The notes beneath the pieces are model-generated. The model was not told the origin of the DNA, ran no database searches, and saw only the letters and a program-made list of their open reading frames with translations. DNA of 64,000 nucleotides from Flavilitoribacter sp020436695. GTDB taxonomy: Bacteria > Bacteroidota > Bacteroidia > Chitinophagales > Saprospiraceae. The position numbers and the translations under genes were made by a program. The stretch is taken from assembly GCA_041392665.1 (NCBI GenBank), contig JAWKLQ010000032.1, forward strand, positions 62,001 to 126,000, in the 5' to 3' direction. How positions within the stretch are numbered: position 1 is the first letter of the stretch; each line of letters opens with the position of its first letter. Of this stretch, positions 17,715 through 25,135 are shown one piece after another.

Positions 17715-18276
17715 ATAATAGATCTTTGTGCAATTTGCAGTCTTCCAATAGTTTTCGCATGGCCTTCAGGCCGTAATACAATCGGGATTTCACGGTGTTT
17801 TCCGACAGGTCGAGTATTTCAGCGATTTCTCTGAACTTCAGTCCTTCATATTCTTTCATCAGGATCACCTCGCGTTGCTCTGCCGGTATCAGTTGTAATG
17901 CCGCCAGCACGATCTGCGATTTTTCCCGGCGGTCCATTTCCTGATAAGGAGTCAGGGGGCCGCTGATCGTCCGGTCTGTTTTCAATTGATCCAGCGATGC
18001 CTGTCTGCGGGTGCGTTTTCGGGCCAGTGTGTGGCAACAGTTGATCGCCGTGCGGTACAGCCAGCCTTTAAAAGCCTGAGCATCCCGCAATTGTTGCAGA
18101 CTTTTCTGCACGGCCACGAAGGTTAGCTGACTTACTTCGGCGGCCAGGTCTTCGTCATTGAAATAGCGATAGCCAACCTGATAAACCCGCGGATACCACA
18201 GCCCGAATAGCTGGTTCAAAGCCCGGCGATTACCGGCTTGCGCCTGCAGGATTAAAGTATTGTCGGGTGTCTCCAC
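17707..18276 (-). CDS. ECF RNA polymerase sigma factor, GTG start
   Basis: A 189-residue ECF sigma factor. Region 2 is at about 25-95 (YFNDEDLAAEVSQLTFVAVQKSL and AFKGWLYRTAINCCHTLARK) and region 4 at about 130-180 (LIPAEQREVILMKEYEGLKFREIAEILDLSENTVKSRLYYG), the helix-turn-helix that reads the -35 element. The start codon is GTG (complement of 18274-18276). It is followed with an 8-base overlap by a membrane anti-sigma factor, so activity is probably controlled by a cell-envelope signal. The regulon is unknown. Confidence 0.9.
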   Translation of the reverse strand: METPDNTLILQAQAGNRRALNQLFGLWYPRVYQVGYRYFNDEDLAAEVSQLTFVAVQKSLQQLRDAQAFKGWLYRTAINCCHTLARKRTRRQASLDQLKTDRTISGPLTPYQEMDRREKSQIVLAALQLIPAEQREVILMKEYEGLKFREIAEILDLSENTVKSRLYYGLKAMRKLLEDCKLHKDLLYE

Positions 18277-18381
18277 AGATTTTTTCCAGTTTTTGTAATA
18301 AGGATAGCTGCTTCGGAAAAAAAGTTTTACCGGTGAGAAAAAAATTTTGACTAGACCTATAAATGTCTCCGTATCCCGACG

Positions 18382-19665
18382 TTAGCGATTATACGGGCGC
18401 TCGTTGATCCAGTGAAATCCGCGGTCCACCAGCAAAAATCCCTTTTTCTTCAGATCGATATCCACCGTATCTTTTTCCAGTATCCCCTGGATATGCAGAT
18501 AGCCGGTATCTCTGGTGGTATAGGTAAGGTTATTGGTAATAGCCGAATTTTGGAAATTCATACTGATCGTCCGGGCGGAAGTATCTGTAGCGAAATTGTA
18601 GCGTCCGTATTTTCCGGACATAAACTGGATGAAGGCGAAGCCTTCACGCCGATCCACCAATAAGTGTTTCCAGCGCCGGTCATCAGTCATTAACGGAGGT
18701 AAAGTATCTCCATTTAAAACAAAATTGGTGACCAGATAAGCCCCGTAAAGTGGCGGGCGGGAAGCCAGATCTCCATATTGTTTGGACCTTTGTAAACCGG
18801 AATTGACATTACTGATCAATACATAAGCGATAAAGAGTATTTTGACCACCCATCTTGCCATGTTCCAGCGGCGATCCGTAAAATGGGGCGTATAAACCGC
18901 CGGTTCCGCCTGTTTATTACTGATGAAGAAATGATATAGTCTTTTAAAATCGGGCGTCAGAAGAAAAACCGACATGAGCAAAAGATGGGTAGAATACAAT
19001 TTTACCGGAATATCGTAACTGAAATTCATCATTACCACGGTAGCCAAAACTGAGATAAGGAGAAAGGCCCCAATGGTAGTAGTGCGACGAAAGAACAATA
19101 AAAAGCCGCCGATCACTTCTCCCAGACCGGTAAACAGGTTAAACAGGGGCGAGTATCCCATAAACGTCCAGGCCAGCCCCATAGGAGAAGCATCTCCGAG
19201 CGGTTTCAATAGCTGCACAAACCCGGGATAGGGAAACTGGGTCTTGATCACTTTGGCAAATCCATAGCTGATCAGTATCATGCCGAGATAATAACGCACA
19301 TATACCATCAGCCAGTGATAGTGTTTGCGGTAATGCGCCGAACGGCGATCCAGCACCGTCCAGACCATACTGATGAGGAGGGCCAGTACGAAAAGTATCA
19401 GCATCAGCACATAGTCGTAAGTGCGATCACCACTCCCCGTCATAGCGCTGGCGATATCGCCCTGGATGTGCAACACATTATGCCCCACCCAGTTTACTAA
19501 TTTGTTAAGCAGACTTTCATAAGCGGTATCGACGCCGGGAATATATGAGATGGGAAAAGGGAAGATGAACAACACCAGATAAGTGCCGATAAAACGAAAG
19601 AGCCATTTTTTGATCCAGCTCCAGTCGGGTTCCTGTACGAAGGTAAGGGTTTCGGTATTTTCCAT
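18382..19665 (-). CDS. DoxX-like polytopic membrane protein
   Basis: About 427 residues from the ATG at 19665. At least seven hydrophobic segments fill the first 300 residues, with a DoxX-like four-helix unit in the middle (YYLGMILISYGFAKVIKTQFPYPGF through FTGLGEVIGGFLLFFRR). The last ~120 residues are soluble and beta-rich. DoxX relatives act in redox or respiratory roles, but this long version has no defined function. A TAACTTTG box ends six bases before the start codon, so the message may have almost no leader. Confidence 0.72.
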   Translation of the reverse strand: MENTETLTFVQEPDWSWIKKWLFRFIGTYLVLFIFPFPISYIPGVDTAYESLLNKLVNWVGHNVLHIQGDIASAMTGSGDRTYDYVLMLILFVLALLISMVWTVLDRRSAHYRKHYHWLMVYVRYYLGMILISYGFAKVIKTQFPYPGFVQLLKPLGDASPMGLAWTFMGYSPLFNLFTGLGEVIGGFLLFFRRTTTIGAFLLISVLATVVMMNFSYDIPVKLYSTHLLLMSVFLLTPDFKRLYHFFISNKQAEPAVYTPHFTDRRWNMARWVVKILFIAYVLISNVNSGLQRSKQYGDLASRPPLYGAYLVTNFVLNGDTLPPLMTDDRRWKHLLVDRREGFAFIQFMSGKYGRYNFATDTSARTISMNFQNSAITNNLTYTTRDTGYLHIQGILEKDTVDIDLKKKGFLLVDRGFHWINERPYNR

Positions 19666-20098
19666 GATCATCAAAGTTAGCCTTTCCTAAATATAAAAAA
19701 ACCTTCCCGAAAACATCCAGGAAGGTTGAAGCCAACACTCATAAAGGAAGCGTCTTCACACTTACTCTAACTTTTCAGAGCAAAAGCAAAGGTCTAATGG
19801 GGTAATTTGATAATCAGGCTATTTGGGGATTGCAATTGTTTTCATTGAGACGGAGAAAAAATATTGAAAATGGTCCATTGATCTCCGTCGCACTTCATTG
19901 GTTTTGTTGTCGTAGATTGTTTCCATTTGGAGTTTGGGAAGCCGGCTACGCTGACGATAAGGGGGCGCTTCTATTCTTGCTTTCACATGATCCACGTCAG
20001 CGAAGCGGCCATCAGGGACGTTGAAGGTGGCCCGTCCGTCAGGCGGGCCTTTAGGGTTGCGTCGGCCGTCAGCGAAGAAGCGGCTGTATACCATATCC
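19666..20098. other. Intergenic stretch with repeat debris, no credible gene
   Basis: This 433-base gap holds a copy of the GACGGAG element (19849-19889), two CGTCAGCGAA words (19995-20004, 20067-20076) and a GGCCCG/CGGGCC hairpin at about 20023-20043. A leftward frame of 91 codons fills it, but its composition (repeated Asp-Gly-Arg and basic residues) comes from the repeated words, so I do not call a gene. Confidence 0.5.
19849..19889 (+). repeat. GACGGAG element, divergent copy
   Basis: GACGGAGAAAAAA at the left and CTCCGTC at the right bound 41 bases. The ends match those of the copies at 31041, 57324 and 63478, but the outer right tail (AAACTACCAAG) is missing here. Confidence 0.45.
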
Positions 20099-20779
20099 CT
20101 ATCCTTCGCTGCTACAGCTATCTTTTAATTCTGCCAATGCTTCTTTACTTTCCACTTCTACCTGAGTACCGTCCTGCATCTCTACCGTAAGCGGAAATAC
20201 TAGTTCCGGTCTTTCTTCAGCATCCTGGTTATTGCGACGCCATTCGCGCAACAGCTGCTGTAGTTCGCGCGGGCCTTCTGCCGTAGCGGTAGTACCGTCT
20301 GGGAAGGAAACGTCCAGCGGAAATACCAGATGGAAACAGTGACGGCCACCTTTGCCTGGGCGGTGATGACCAAAGTCGCGGCGGCACTGGCGGCGGAGTT
20401 CCATGAGTGCAGCTTCATCTTCTACACTTATCACTTCACCATCTTCACCGACTACCTCAAGCGGGAAAGAAAATGTAGGACGATCCGTGGCATCGGGATT
20501 TGCTGATTTCCAATCATGGATAACCGTACGCAATCCTTCATAATCTTCTACTTCGGCCGTAGTTTCATCGGGGAATACCACAGTAATGGGGAATACAAAT
20601 TCAAAACAGCCACCCTGGCCGCAACCGGCGCGTTCCTGCATTTCGAACATAGCCAGGTCGGTATAATTGTCAACTTCTTCAGAGCTGGTAGTGCTATTTT
20701 TTTCACAGCCCGCGAGGAACAGACTGAATGCAGCGACGGCTGCAAACATCCAGGTTAATTTCATCAGGTTTTTCAACAT
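20099..20779 (-). CDS. Lipoprotein with a duplicated cysteine-bounded module
   Basis: A 226-residue protein with a lipoprotein signal (Cys25 in FLAGC). The mature part is two copies of a module of about 75 residues. Each runs Cys-Phe-x-x-Val-Phe-Pro, then a FPD(E/G)TTA strand, a helix with a Trp and (N)PDA/NQDA, then RPxFxFPLxV or RPELVFPLTV, a second DG-turn strand and a short helix ending in Cys. The cysteines at the start and end of each module probably pair. The repeated FPLxV strands also suggest that each module is itself a doubled unit. I do not recognise a family and the function is unknown. Confidence 0.7.
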   Translation of the reverse strand: MLKNLMKLTWMFAAVAAFSLFLAGCEKNSTTSSEEVDNYTDLAMFEMQERAGCGQGGCFEFVFPITVVFPDETTAEVEDYEGLRTVIHDWKSANPDATDRPTFSFPLEVVGEDGEVISVEDEAALMELRRQCRRDFGHHRPGKGGRHCFHLVFPLDVSFPDGTTATAEGPRELQQLLREWRRNNQDAEERPELVFPLTVEMQDGTQVEVESKEALAELKDSCSSEG

Positions 20780-21008
20780 TGGTCGATTGTTTTTACTCGT
20801 TATTTGGTAATGAATTTCACCTGGATAAGTCGACCGTTATTTTTTTGTACTCGTTTTTTGAAAAAAAATTAAAATTTTTCCAGAAAGCTGAAAAGAAAGG
20901 ATGGTATGGGGTACTCGTTTCCTGATATCAGGTGACACATGTGTCACCCCATATTTCAGTCAGAACCATAAGTGATTAAAACCAGTCTGCTATTATTATG
21001 GCATCGTT

Positions 21009-21048
21009 GCCAGTTGCCGATTTGTCAACTGATTAACCGGCAACTGGC
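21009..21048. terminator. Hairpin downstream of the M28 gene
   Basis: GCCAGTTGCCG (21009-21019) pairs perfectly with CGGCAACTGGC (21038-21048) over 11 bases with an 18-base loop, six bases past the M28 stop. There is no long T-run on either strand, so termination is plausible rather than clear. The CGGCAACTGGC half recurs at 61082 and in part at 62727. Confidence 0.45.
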
Positions 21049-21053
21049 GTTAA

Positions 21054-22079
21054 TTATAAGGTCCCATTATATTCCCGGTACAAGACGGCCAGCATCACCT
21101 GCCCCACTACGCGCAGGGTGCGCCGATCAATTACATCAATATCGTCGTTGTGCGTATGCCAGTGATTGGCAAATCCTCTGTTCTGGCTATCGGGCGGCAA
21201 ATTGATAATGTCGATCATCGGAATGCGGGCAATATTATTCACGAAAAAATGATCATCCGTAACTCCCCCGCCCTGAACGTCCGCAAAGTAATTGCTGTAA
21301 GCCATAGAGCGAGCCAGCTTCCAGATCTTATCCACTACATTTCCGGCATATTCCATGGAATACCCTTCTTTGGGAAAATATGCATTTTTTGCCCCAACCA
21401 TATCCAGGAGAATGCCGTACTGATAGCGTTCATTGGTGTGCTTGTTGCGTGACCAATGCTGGGCGCCTAACGCGTAGGACATTACACTCTCATTCTGCTC
21501 CTGCTGACTGGCATACTCTTCTTTGGAAAAGCCATAATCTTCAGCATCAAAAAAGATAATATCGATGCCAAATTCGATTGGATTGGCATTTAGCTGTCGG
21601 GCCACTTCCATTAATACAGCTACCCCGCTGGCGCCGTCGTCAGCCCCCAGAATGGGTTCATCCCGCTGTTCGGTACTTAGCGGTGAATCCGCAATATGGC
21701 GGGTATCCCAGTGAGCCGCCAGGAGAATGCGGTTGGGAAGTCCGGGATTGTACTGAGCAATAATATTGGTACCGTTCAAGGCGATACCGGTGTAAGCCGG
21801 AACGGTAAAGGTCTGCTCAATGACTTCCGCTCCGTAGGACTTCATTTTTTGCACCAGCCACTTTTTCATTGCTTCGTGTCCTTCGCTGTTCATCACCCGA
21901 GGACCAAAAGCCAGTTGATCGACTACGAACTGGTAGGCCGTATCCCGGTCAAAGCGGGGCACCTGTACTTCCGGATGGTTATCGGCAGCTCCGGTTCCGG
22001 TATTTTCACCCGTTACCTGATCATTCCGACAGGCAAACAAAAACAGCAAACTGAATAATAGAAGTATTCTGGATCTCAT
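21054..22079 (-). CDS. M28 zinc peptidase, glutaminyl-cyclase-like lipoprotein
   Basis: A 341-residue protein with a lipobox (Cys17 in FLFAC). Metal ligands and acid/base are in the expected order: HWD in LLAAHWDTRH, Asp in GADDGASGV, Glu-Asp in FFDAEDYG, and the closing His in THNDDIDVID. The FFDAEDYG version of the third motif is characteristic of glutaminyl-peptide cyclotransferases, which convert N-terminal Gln to pyroglutamate, rather than M28 aminopeptidases. Many T9SS substrates in this phylum carry an N-terminal Gln after signal cleavage, so such an enzyme fits the genome. The periplasmic location is inferred. Confidence 0.8.
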   Translation of the reverse strand: MRSRILLLFSLLFLFACRNDQVTGENTGTGAADNHPEVQVPRFDRDTAYQFVVDQLAFGPRVMNSEGHEAMKKWLVQKMKSYGAEVIEQTFTVPAYTGIALNGTNIIAQYNPGLPNRILLAAHWDTRHIADSPLSTEQRDEPILGADDGASGVAVLMEVARQLNANPIEFGIDIIFFDAEDYGFSKEEYASQQEQNESVMSYALGAQHWSRNKHTNERYQYGILLDMVGAKNAYFPKEGYSMEYAGNVVDKIWKLARSMAYSNYFADVQGGGVTDDHFFVNNIARIPMIDIINLPPDSQNRGFANHWHTHNDDIDVIDRRTLRVVGQVMLAVLYREYNGTL

Positions 22080-22175
22080 TACGGTTGTTTTACACTTTTT
22101 GGTTTTATGATACCATGCTTTGATGAGCGGGATTTTGAGACATTTGGACGCTGAGACATTGGGATTTTCGGATCG

Positions 22176-23219
22176 CTATTTACTCAAATGTTGCCATCCC
22201 TGAGCTTTTATATCGTGAATATTACCTCCTTTAGTATGCAATTTAATCCCATCACTGGCCGGCGTGATCTCTCCGGCAATGTAAATGTCCGGCAGATATT
22301 TCACTTTTTCAAGTTCCGAAGGATCTACGGTAAACAACAATTCATAATCTTCCCCACCACTGAGGGCACAGGTAATGGGATCCAGGTTGAACTTGATGGC
22401 CTGCATCTCCGCGTCCGGGTGGATAGGCACCCCACTCTCTTCGATAAAAGCGCCTACTCCGGACTGATGGCAAATGTGGAATATCTCCGAAGACAAGCCA
22501 TCGGAAATATCGATCATGGCTGTAGGCACGAGCCCTACTTTGGCAAAGGCTTCTACCGCATCCTTGCGGGCTTCCGGTTTTAACTGCCGGCCGATCAGGT
22601 AATCCTGCCCTTCCAGATCGGGCTGAATATCCGGATTAGCCATATAGAGCTGCTTTTCGCGCTCCAATATCTGTAAGCCCAGATAAGCAGCGCCCAGATT
22701 TCCGGTTATACAGATCAGATCTCCCACCTTGGCTTTATTGCGATAAGTCAGCTTATCGGCCTGCCCCTGACCAATGGCGGTGACACTGATGATCAACCCC
22801 CGATTGGAAGAACTGGTGTCTCCACCTACCAGATCAACACCGTAGAAATTGCAGGCCGCTTCCACTCCAGCATAGAACTCTTCCAAAGCTTCTACCGAAA
22901 AGCGATTGGAAATGCCCAATGACATCGTGATCTGTTGCGGCCGGGCATTCATGGCGTAAATGTCCGAAACATTTACTACCACAGATTTGTAACCCAAATG
23001 TTTTAAAGGCGTATAAGATAAATCGAAATGTATCCCCTCTATCAACAGGTCGGTCGAAACGACGGTCAGATTTTTACCGTTATCAATAACCGCCGCATCA
23101 TCGCCCACTCCCACAACCGAAGAAGTGTTACGCAATTTAAGCCGGCTGGTCAGGTGATCGATCAGTCCGAACTCCCCCAATTGCCCAAGTTCTGTCCGTT
23201 TAGGTTCACTATTTGACAT
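22176..23219 (-). CDS. thiL: Thiamine-monophosphate kinase
   Basis: A 347-residue protein that matches ThiL, the ATP-dependent kinase that turns thiamine phosphate into thiamine diphosphate. The N-terminal ELGQLGEFGLIDHL segment, the VGVGDDAAVID loop (36-46), STDLLIEGIHFD (55-66), VGGDTSSS and the MIDISDGLSSE motif are all present, placing metal and nucleotide ligands in the PurM-like fold. Length is normal. No other thiamine gene is adjacent. The cytoplasmic function is well supported. Confidence 0.93.
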   Translation of the reverse strand: MSNSEPKRTELGQLGEFGLIDHLTSRLKLRNTSSVVGVGDDAAVIDNGKNLTVVSTDLLIEGIHFDLSYTPLKHLGYKSVVVNVSDIYAMNARPQQITMSLGISNRFSVEALEEFYAGVEAACNFYGVDLVGGDTSSSNRGLIISVTAIGQGQADKLTYRNKAKVGDLICITGNLGAAYLGLQILEREKQLYMANPDIQPDLEGQDYLIGRQLKPEARKDAVEAFAKVGLVPTAMIDISDGLSSEIFHICHQSGVGAFIEESGVPIHPDAEMQAIKFNLDPITCALSGGEDYELLFTVDPSELEKVKYLPDIYIAGEITPASDGIKLHTKGGNIHDIKAQGWQHLSK

Positions 23220-23342
23220 GTTCCCGTTTTTTTATGCGCAAAGCTGCGACGAAGGTAGCTGATAAAAACTACTGAACAAAAGCCGACAGACCTGGCAATG
23301 AATAAAAAACATAAATAACTCAAACAGATTAAATATTTTACT

Positions 23343-23350
23343 TATATTTG
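23343..23350 (+). promoter_or_regulatory. -7 box upstream of RNA candidate A
   Basis: TATATTTG matches the Bacteroidota -7 consensus TAnnTTTG. No TTTG lies 19-21 bases upstream, so it is half of a promoter at best. Confidence 0.35.
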
Positions 23351-23356
23351 TAAAAC

Positions 23357-23717
23357 GCATCTAATCCATCTTACCACTTCCCCTCTCTGGTAATCATATA
23401 CCTCCAACAAAGATTGCCGTTTTCAGTTTTATTTTCCAAAACCGAGTATTAAGCACGATACAGTACATTATTTGAGTTAGCGGATCGGCCAGATCCGGGT
23501 TTTGAGAGATTATCCTTTACAAACACTCTTTATTTAGAGTTAGGTTCAATACAATTTTCAAGTAGATTACTGTTAGCGGGTACGTCCTTACCGGGATGTA
23601 CCCCATTTTACGCTGCAATTTCCATTATCAATATACATGTGAAAACTACACTATGATACACCGTATAGGTGTTCAATTAGCGTACCTCAAGGCTCGTTCT
23701 GCGAGCCTTGCTTTTTT
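23357..23717 (+). ncRNA. Candidate structured non-coding RNA A
   Basis: No protein gene covers this region. Five local hairpins lie in a row: CGGATC/GATCCG (23481-23497), ACTCT/AGAGT (23525-23540), GGGTACGTCC with GGATGTACCC (23578-23603), ACACC/GGTGT (23658-23672), and a 9-base stem CAAGGCTCG/CGAGCCTTG followed by CTTTTTT (23688-23717), a strong intrinsic terminator. A -7 box sits at 23343. No rightward gene follows, so this would be a free RNA, not a leader. The 5' end is uncertain. It lacks the signatures of RNase P RNA and tmRNA. Confidence 0.5.
23688..23717 (+). terminator. Intrinsic terminator of RNA candidate A
   Basis: Nine-base-pair GC-rich stem (23688-23696 with 23702-23710), five-base loop and six T residues. 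Confidence 0.8.
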
Positions 23718-23925
23718 ACAAAAAACTGAACATCTATGACTAACGCGTAAAAAATATCATACATATGAGTAAAAAAAGATGAAATGAGCTATTATTTTCG
23801 GTGGGAAATGCAACCTGGGCAGATCTTTTACGTAAAATATACAGGTAATCGTAGGAAAAGAGCTATTAATGCATTTGTACGATAAGAAAATATGAGAAAT
23901 TTTTCCTTTTTGTGTTAATTATTAA

Positions 23926-23933
23926 TACCTTTG
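23926..23933 (+). promoter_or_regulatory. -7 box upstream of RNA candidate B
   Basis: TACCTTTG matches TAnnTTTG. A TTTG at 23909-23912 lies only 13 bases upstream, short of the usual 19-21. Confidence 0.4.
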
Positions 23934-23939
23934 CTTACA

Positions 23940-24121
23940 GCCTTAAAAAAAAGAAACCGGTCAGACAACTAACCGGTTTACCAAAAGAGCTTTGAGAGGC
24001 TATCTACATACCAAAAATAAGAGTATCCGTTGATACCCTAAATCTTTCGAGGTTTTAGTTTTCTTCGGATTTTTTCTTTCCAGGAAATTGCAGACTCATT
24101 ACTGAGCCTGCAATTTTTTTT
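23940..24121 (+). ncRNA. Candidate structured non-coding RNA B
   Basis: About 180 bases without a protein gene, holding four hairpins in a row: AAACCGGT/ACCGGTTT (23954-23979), GTATC-CGTT-GATAC (24023-24036), AAATCT-TTCG-AGGTTT with a UUCG loop (24040-24055), and AATTGCAG/CTGCAATT with an inner CTC/GAG (24086-24115) followed by eight T residues. A TACCTTTG box sits just before. The layout of promoter half-site, stacked hairpins and terminator with no rightward gene beyond suggests a free small RNA. I do not recognise its family. Confidence 0.5.
24086..24121 (+). terminator. Intrinsic terminator of RNA candidate B
   Basis: Eight-base-pair stem extended by an inner CTC/GAG pairing, then T8. 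Confidence 0.75.
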
Positions 24122-24463
24122 CCTAGTGTGTTAGTAGTAGGTCGTCGTCTTATTATTGAACGTTGCTATCGTTCCTTTGATTGACAATACAAATATCAAT
24201 AAAGAAGATAAGGCACTGAAGTACATTTTGAAGATTTACTGGAGTTAATACTGAAGGCCAATTTTGTTTAAAAAATTGACCTCCAATGAATTACGATAAA
24301 ACACACAACCTATTTTTGTATTCCATTCCTGTTTTTTAGTAAAAATTCCCTTCTGTTTTCTCTGAATTTTTTTTGAATTTTCTTTTTTCTTACCCTCGTC
24401 GAGGTATATCAGGCATAAACTTTCGGTCAGGAAATCAGTTTTGGGCAATGCTGAGCCGTGATC
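24122..24463. other. AT-rich intergenic, nothing clear
   Basis: Low-GC sequence downstream of the small secreted-protein gene. A leftward 67-codon frame (24245-24448) is lysine-rich, has no recognisable start context and looks like chance in AT-rich DNA. Confidence 0.4.
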
Positions 24464-25003
24464 TTATTTCGGCGGAGCGAGATAGTATCCATTGAAATTG
24501 AAGCATTCAAAAGTGTTATCACAGGAAGTAAGGTAAGCTACCGGAAAGTTCTTCAAGTGGGGGTCCAGCATAAAACTCAGATTTTTAATACTACTGCCTA
24601 CTGCCCGGACCGTCATGGGCTTCATGATCGGCAATTTCTCGATCACGTATTCCACGATATAGCTGTCGGCCGTTGTTTTTACATTAACTACCGCCTGATT
24701 GCCAAATACCTTTACGTGATCCTGATCGATGGAATGCTGGCTGAAAAAGCCCTGGTTCTGGGGTAAGTACTCTACGGCTTTCAGGCCTTGCTTGAGCGCG
24801 TAAGCTACCTGATTGATATTTTGCCCGGGAGGCAATGCTGTTTTTTTGATATATACAGCACCTTTAATCGAACCCAAAACATATTGTGCAGGCGAAGTTG
24901 AAATGCCAGAGGCAGGTTGTACACGGATCTGTGCCTGGGAAGTCTGAAAAGCGAATGCGATGAAGCAGATGCTCAGTAAGGTGGTAATAAATTGCTTTTT
25001 CAT
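24464..25003 (-). CDS. Small secreted protein of unknown function
   Basis: A 179-residue protein with a clear signal peptide (MKKQFITTLLSICFIAFAFQTSQAQ). The mature part has no domain I recognise. It contains an IKKTALPPGQNINQVAYALKQG segment, a YIVEYVIEKLPIMKPMTVRAVG segment, and two cysteines near the C-terminus (TSCDNTFECFNFNG) that may pair. It is a single gene flanked by non-coding DNA on one side and the divergent LolC/E-type gene on the other. Confidence 0.6.
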   Translation of the reverse strand: MKKQFITTLLSICFIAFAFQTSQAQIRVQPASGISTSPAQYVLGSIKGAVYIKKTALPPGQNINQVAYALKQGLKAVEYLPQNQGFFSQHSIDQDHVKVFGNQAVVNVKTTADSYIVEYVIEKLPIMKPMTVRAVGSSIKNLSFMLDPHLKNFPVAYLTSCDNTFECFNFNGYYLAPPK

Positions 25004-25123
25004 GATAGCTGATTTTAGATGTTTATGTTAATGTTTACACCTGAATGTGTCAGTAGTCCATGAGATGTACCCACGGCTGACAAAAAAAACTCGCCATCTT
25101 CACTTTTTTCGGAGGATGCTCTC

Positions 25124-25131
25124 TATTTTTG
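25124..25131 (+). promoter_or_regulatory. -7 box four bases before a start codon
   Basis: TATTTTTG matches TAnnTTTG and is followed by ATCC and the ATG of the permease gene, which would give a leaderless or nearly leaderless message. No -33 TTTG at the right distance. Confidence 0.35.
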
Positions 25132-25135
25132 ATCC

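Noticed and set aside
19819..20094. Leftward open frame of 91 codons
   Set aside because: Its Asp-Gly-Arg-rich composition comes from CGTCAGCGAA words and the GACGGAG element, and no signal, domain or start context supports it.
23357..23717. RNase P RNA or tmRNA
   Set aside because: The GAGGAAAGTCC-type core of RNase P RNA and the tag-peptide or CCA-ended tRNA-like domain of tmRNA are not present.
24245..24448. Leftward open frame of 67 codons
   Set aside because: Lysine-rich frame in AT-rich non-coding DNA, with no start signal or recognisable pattern.
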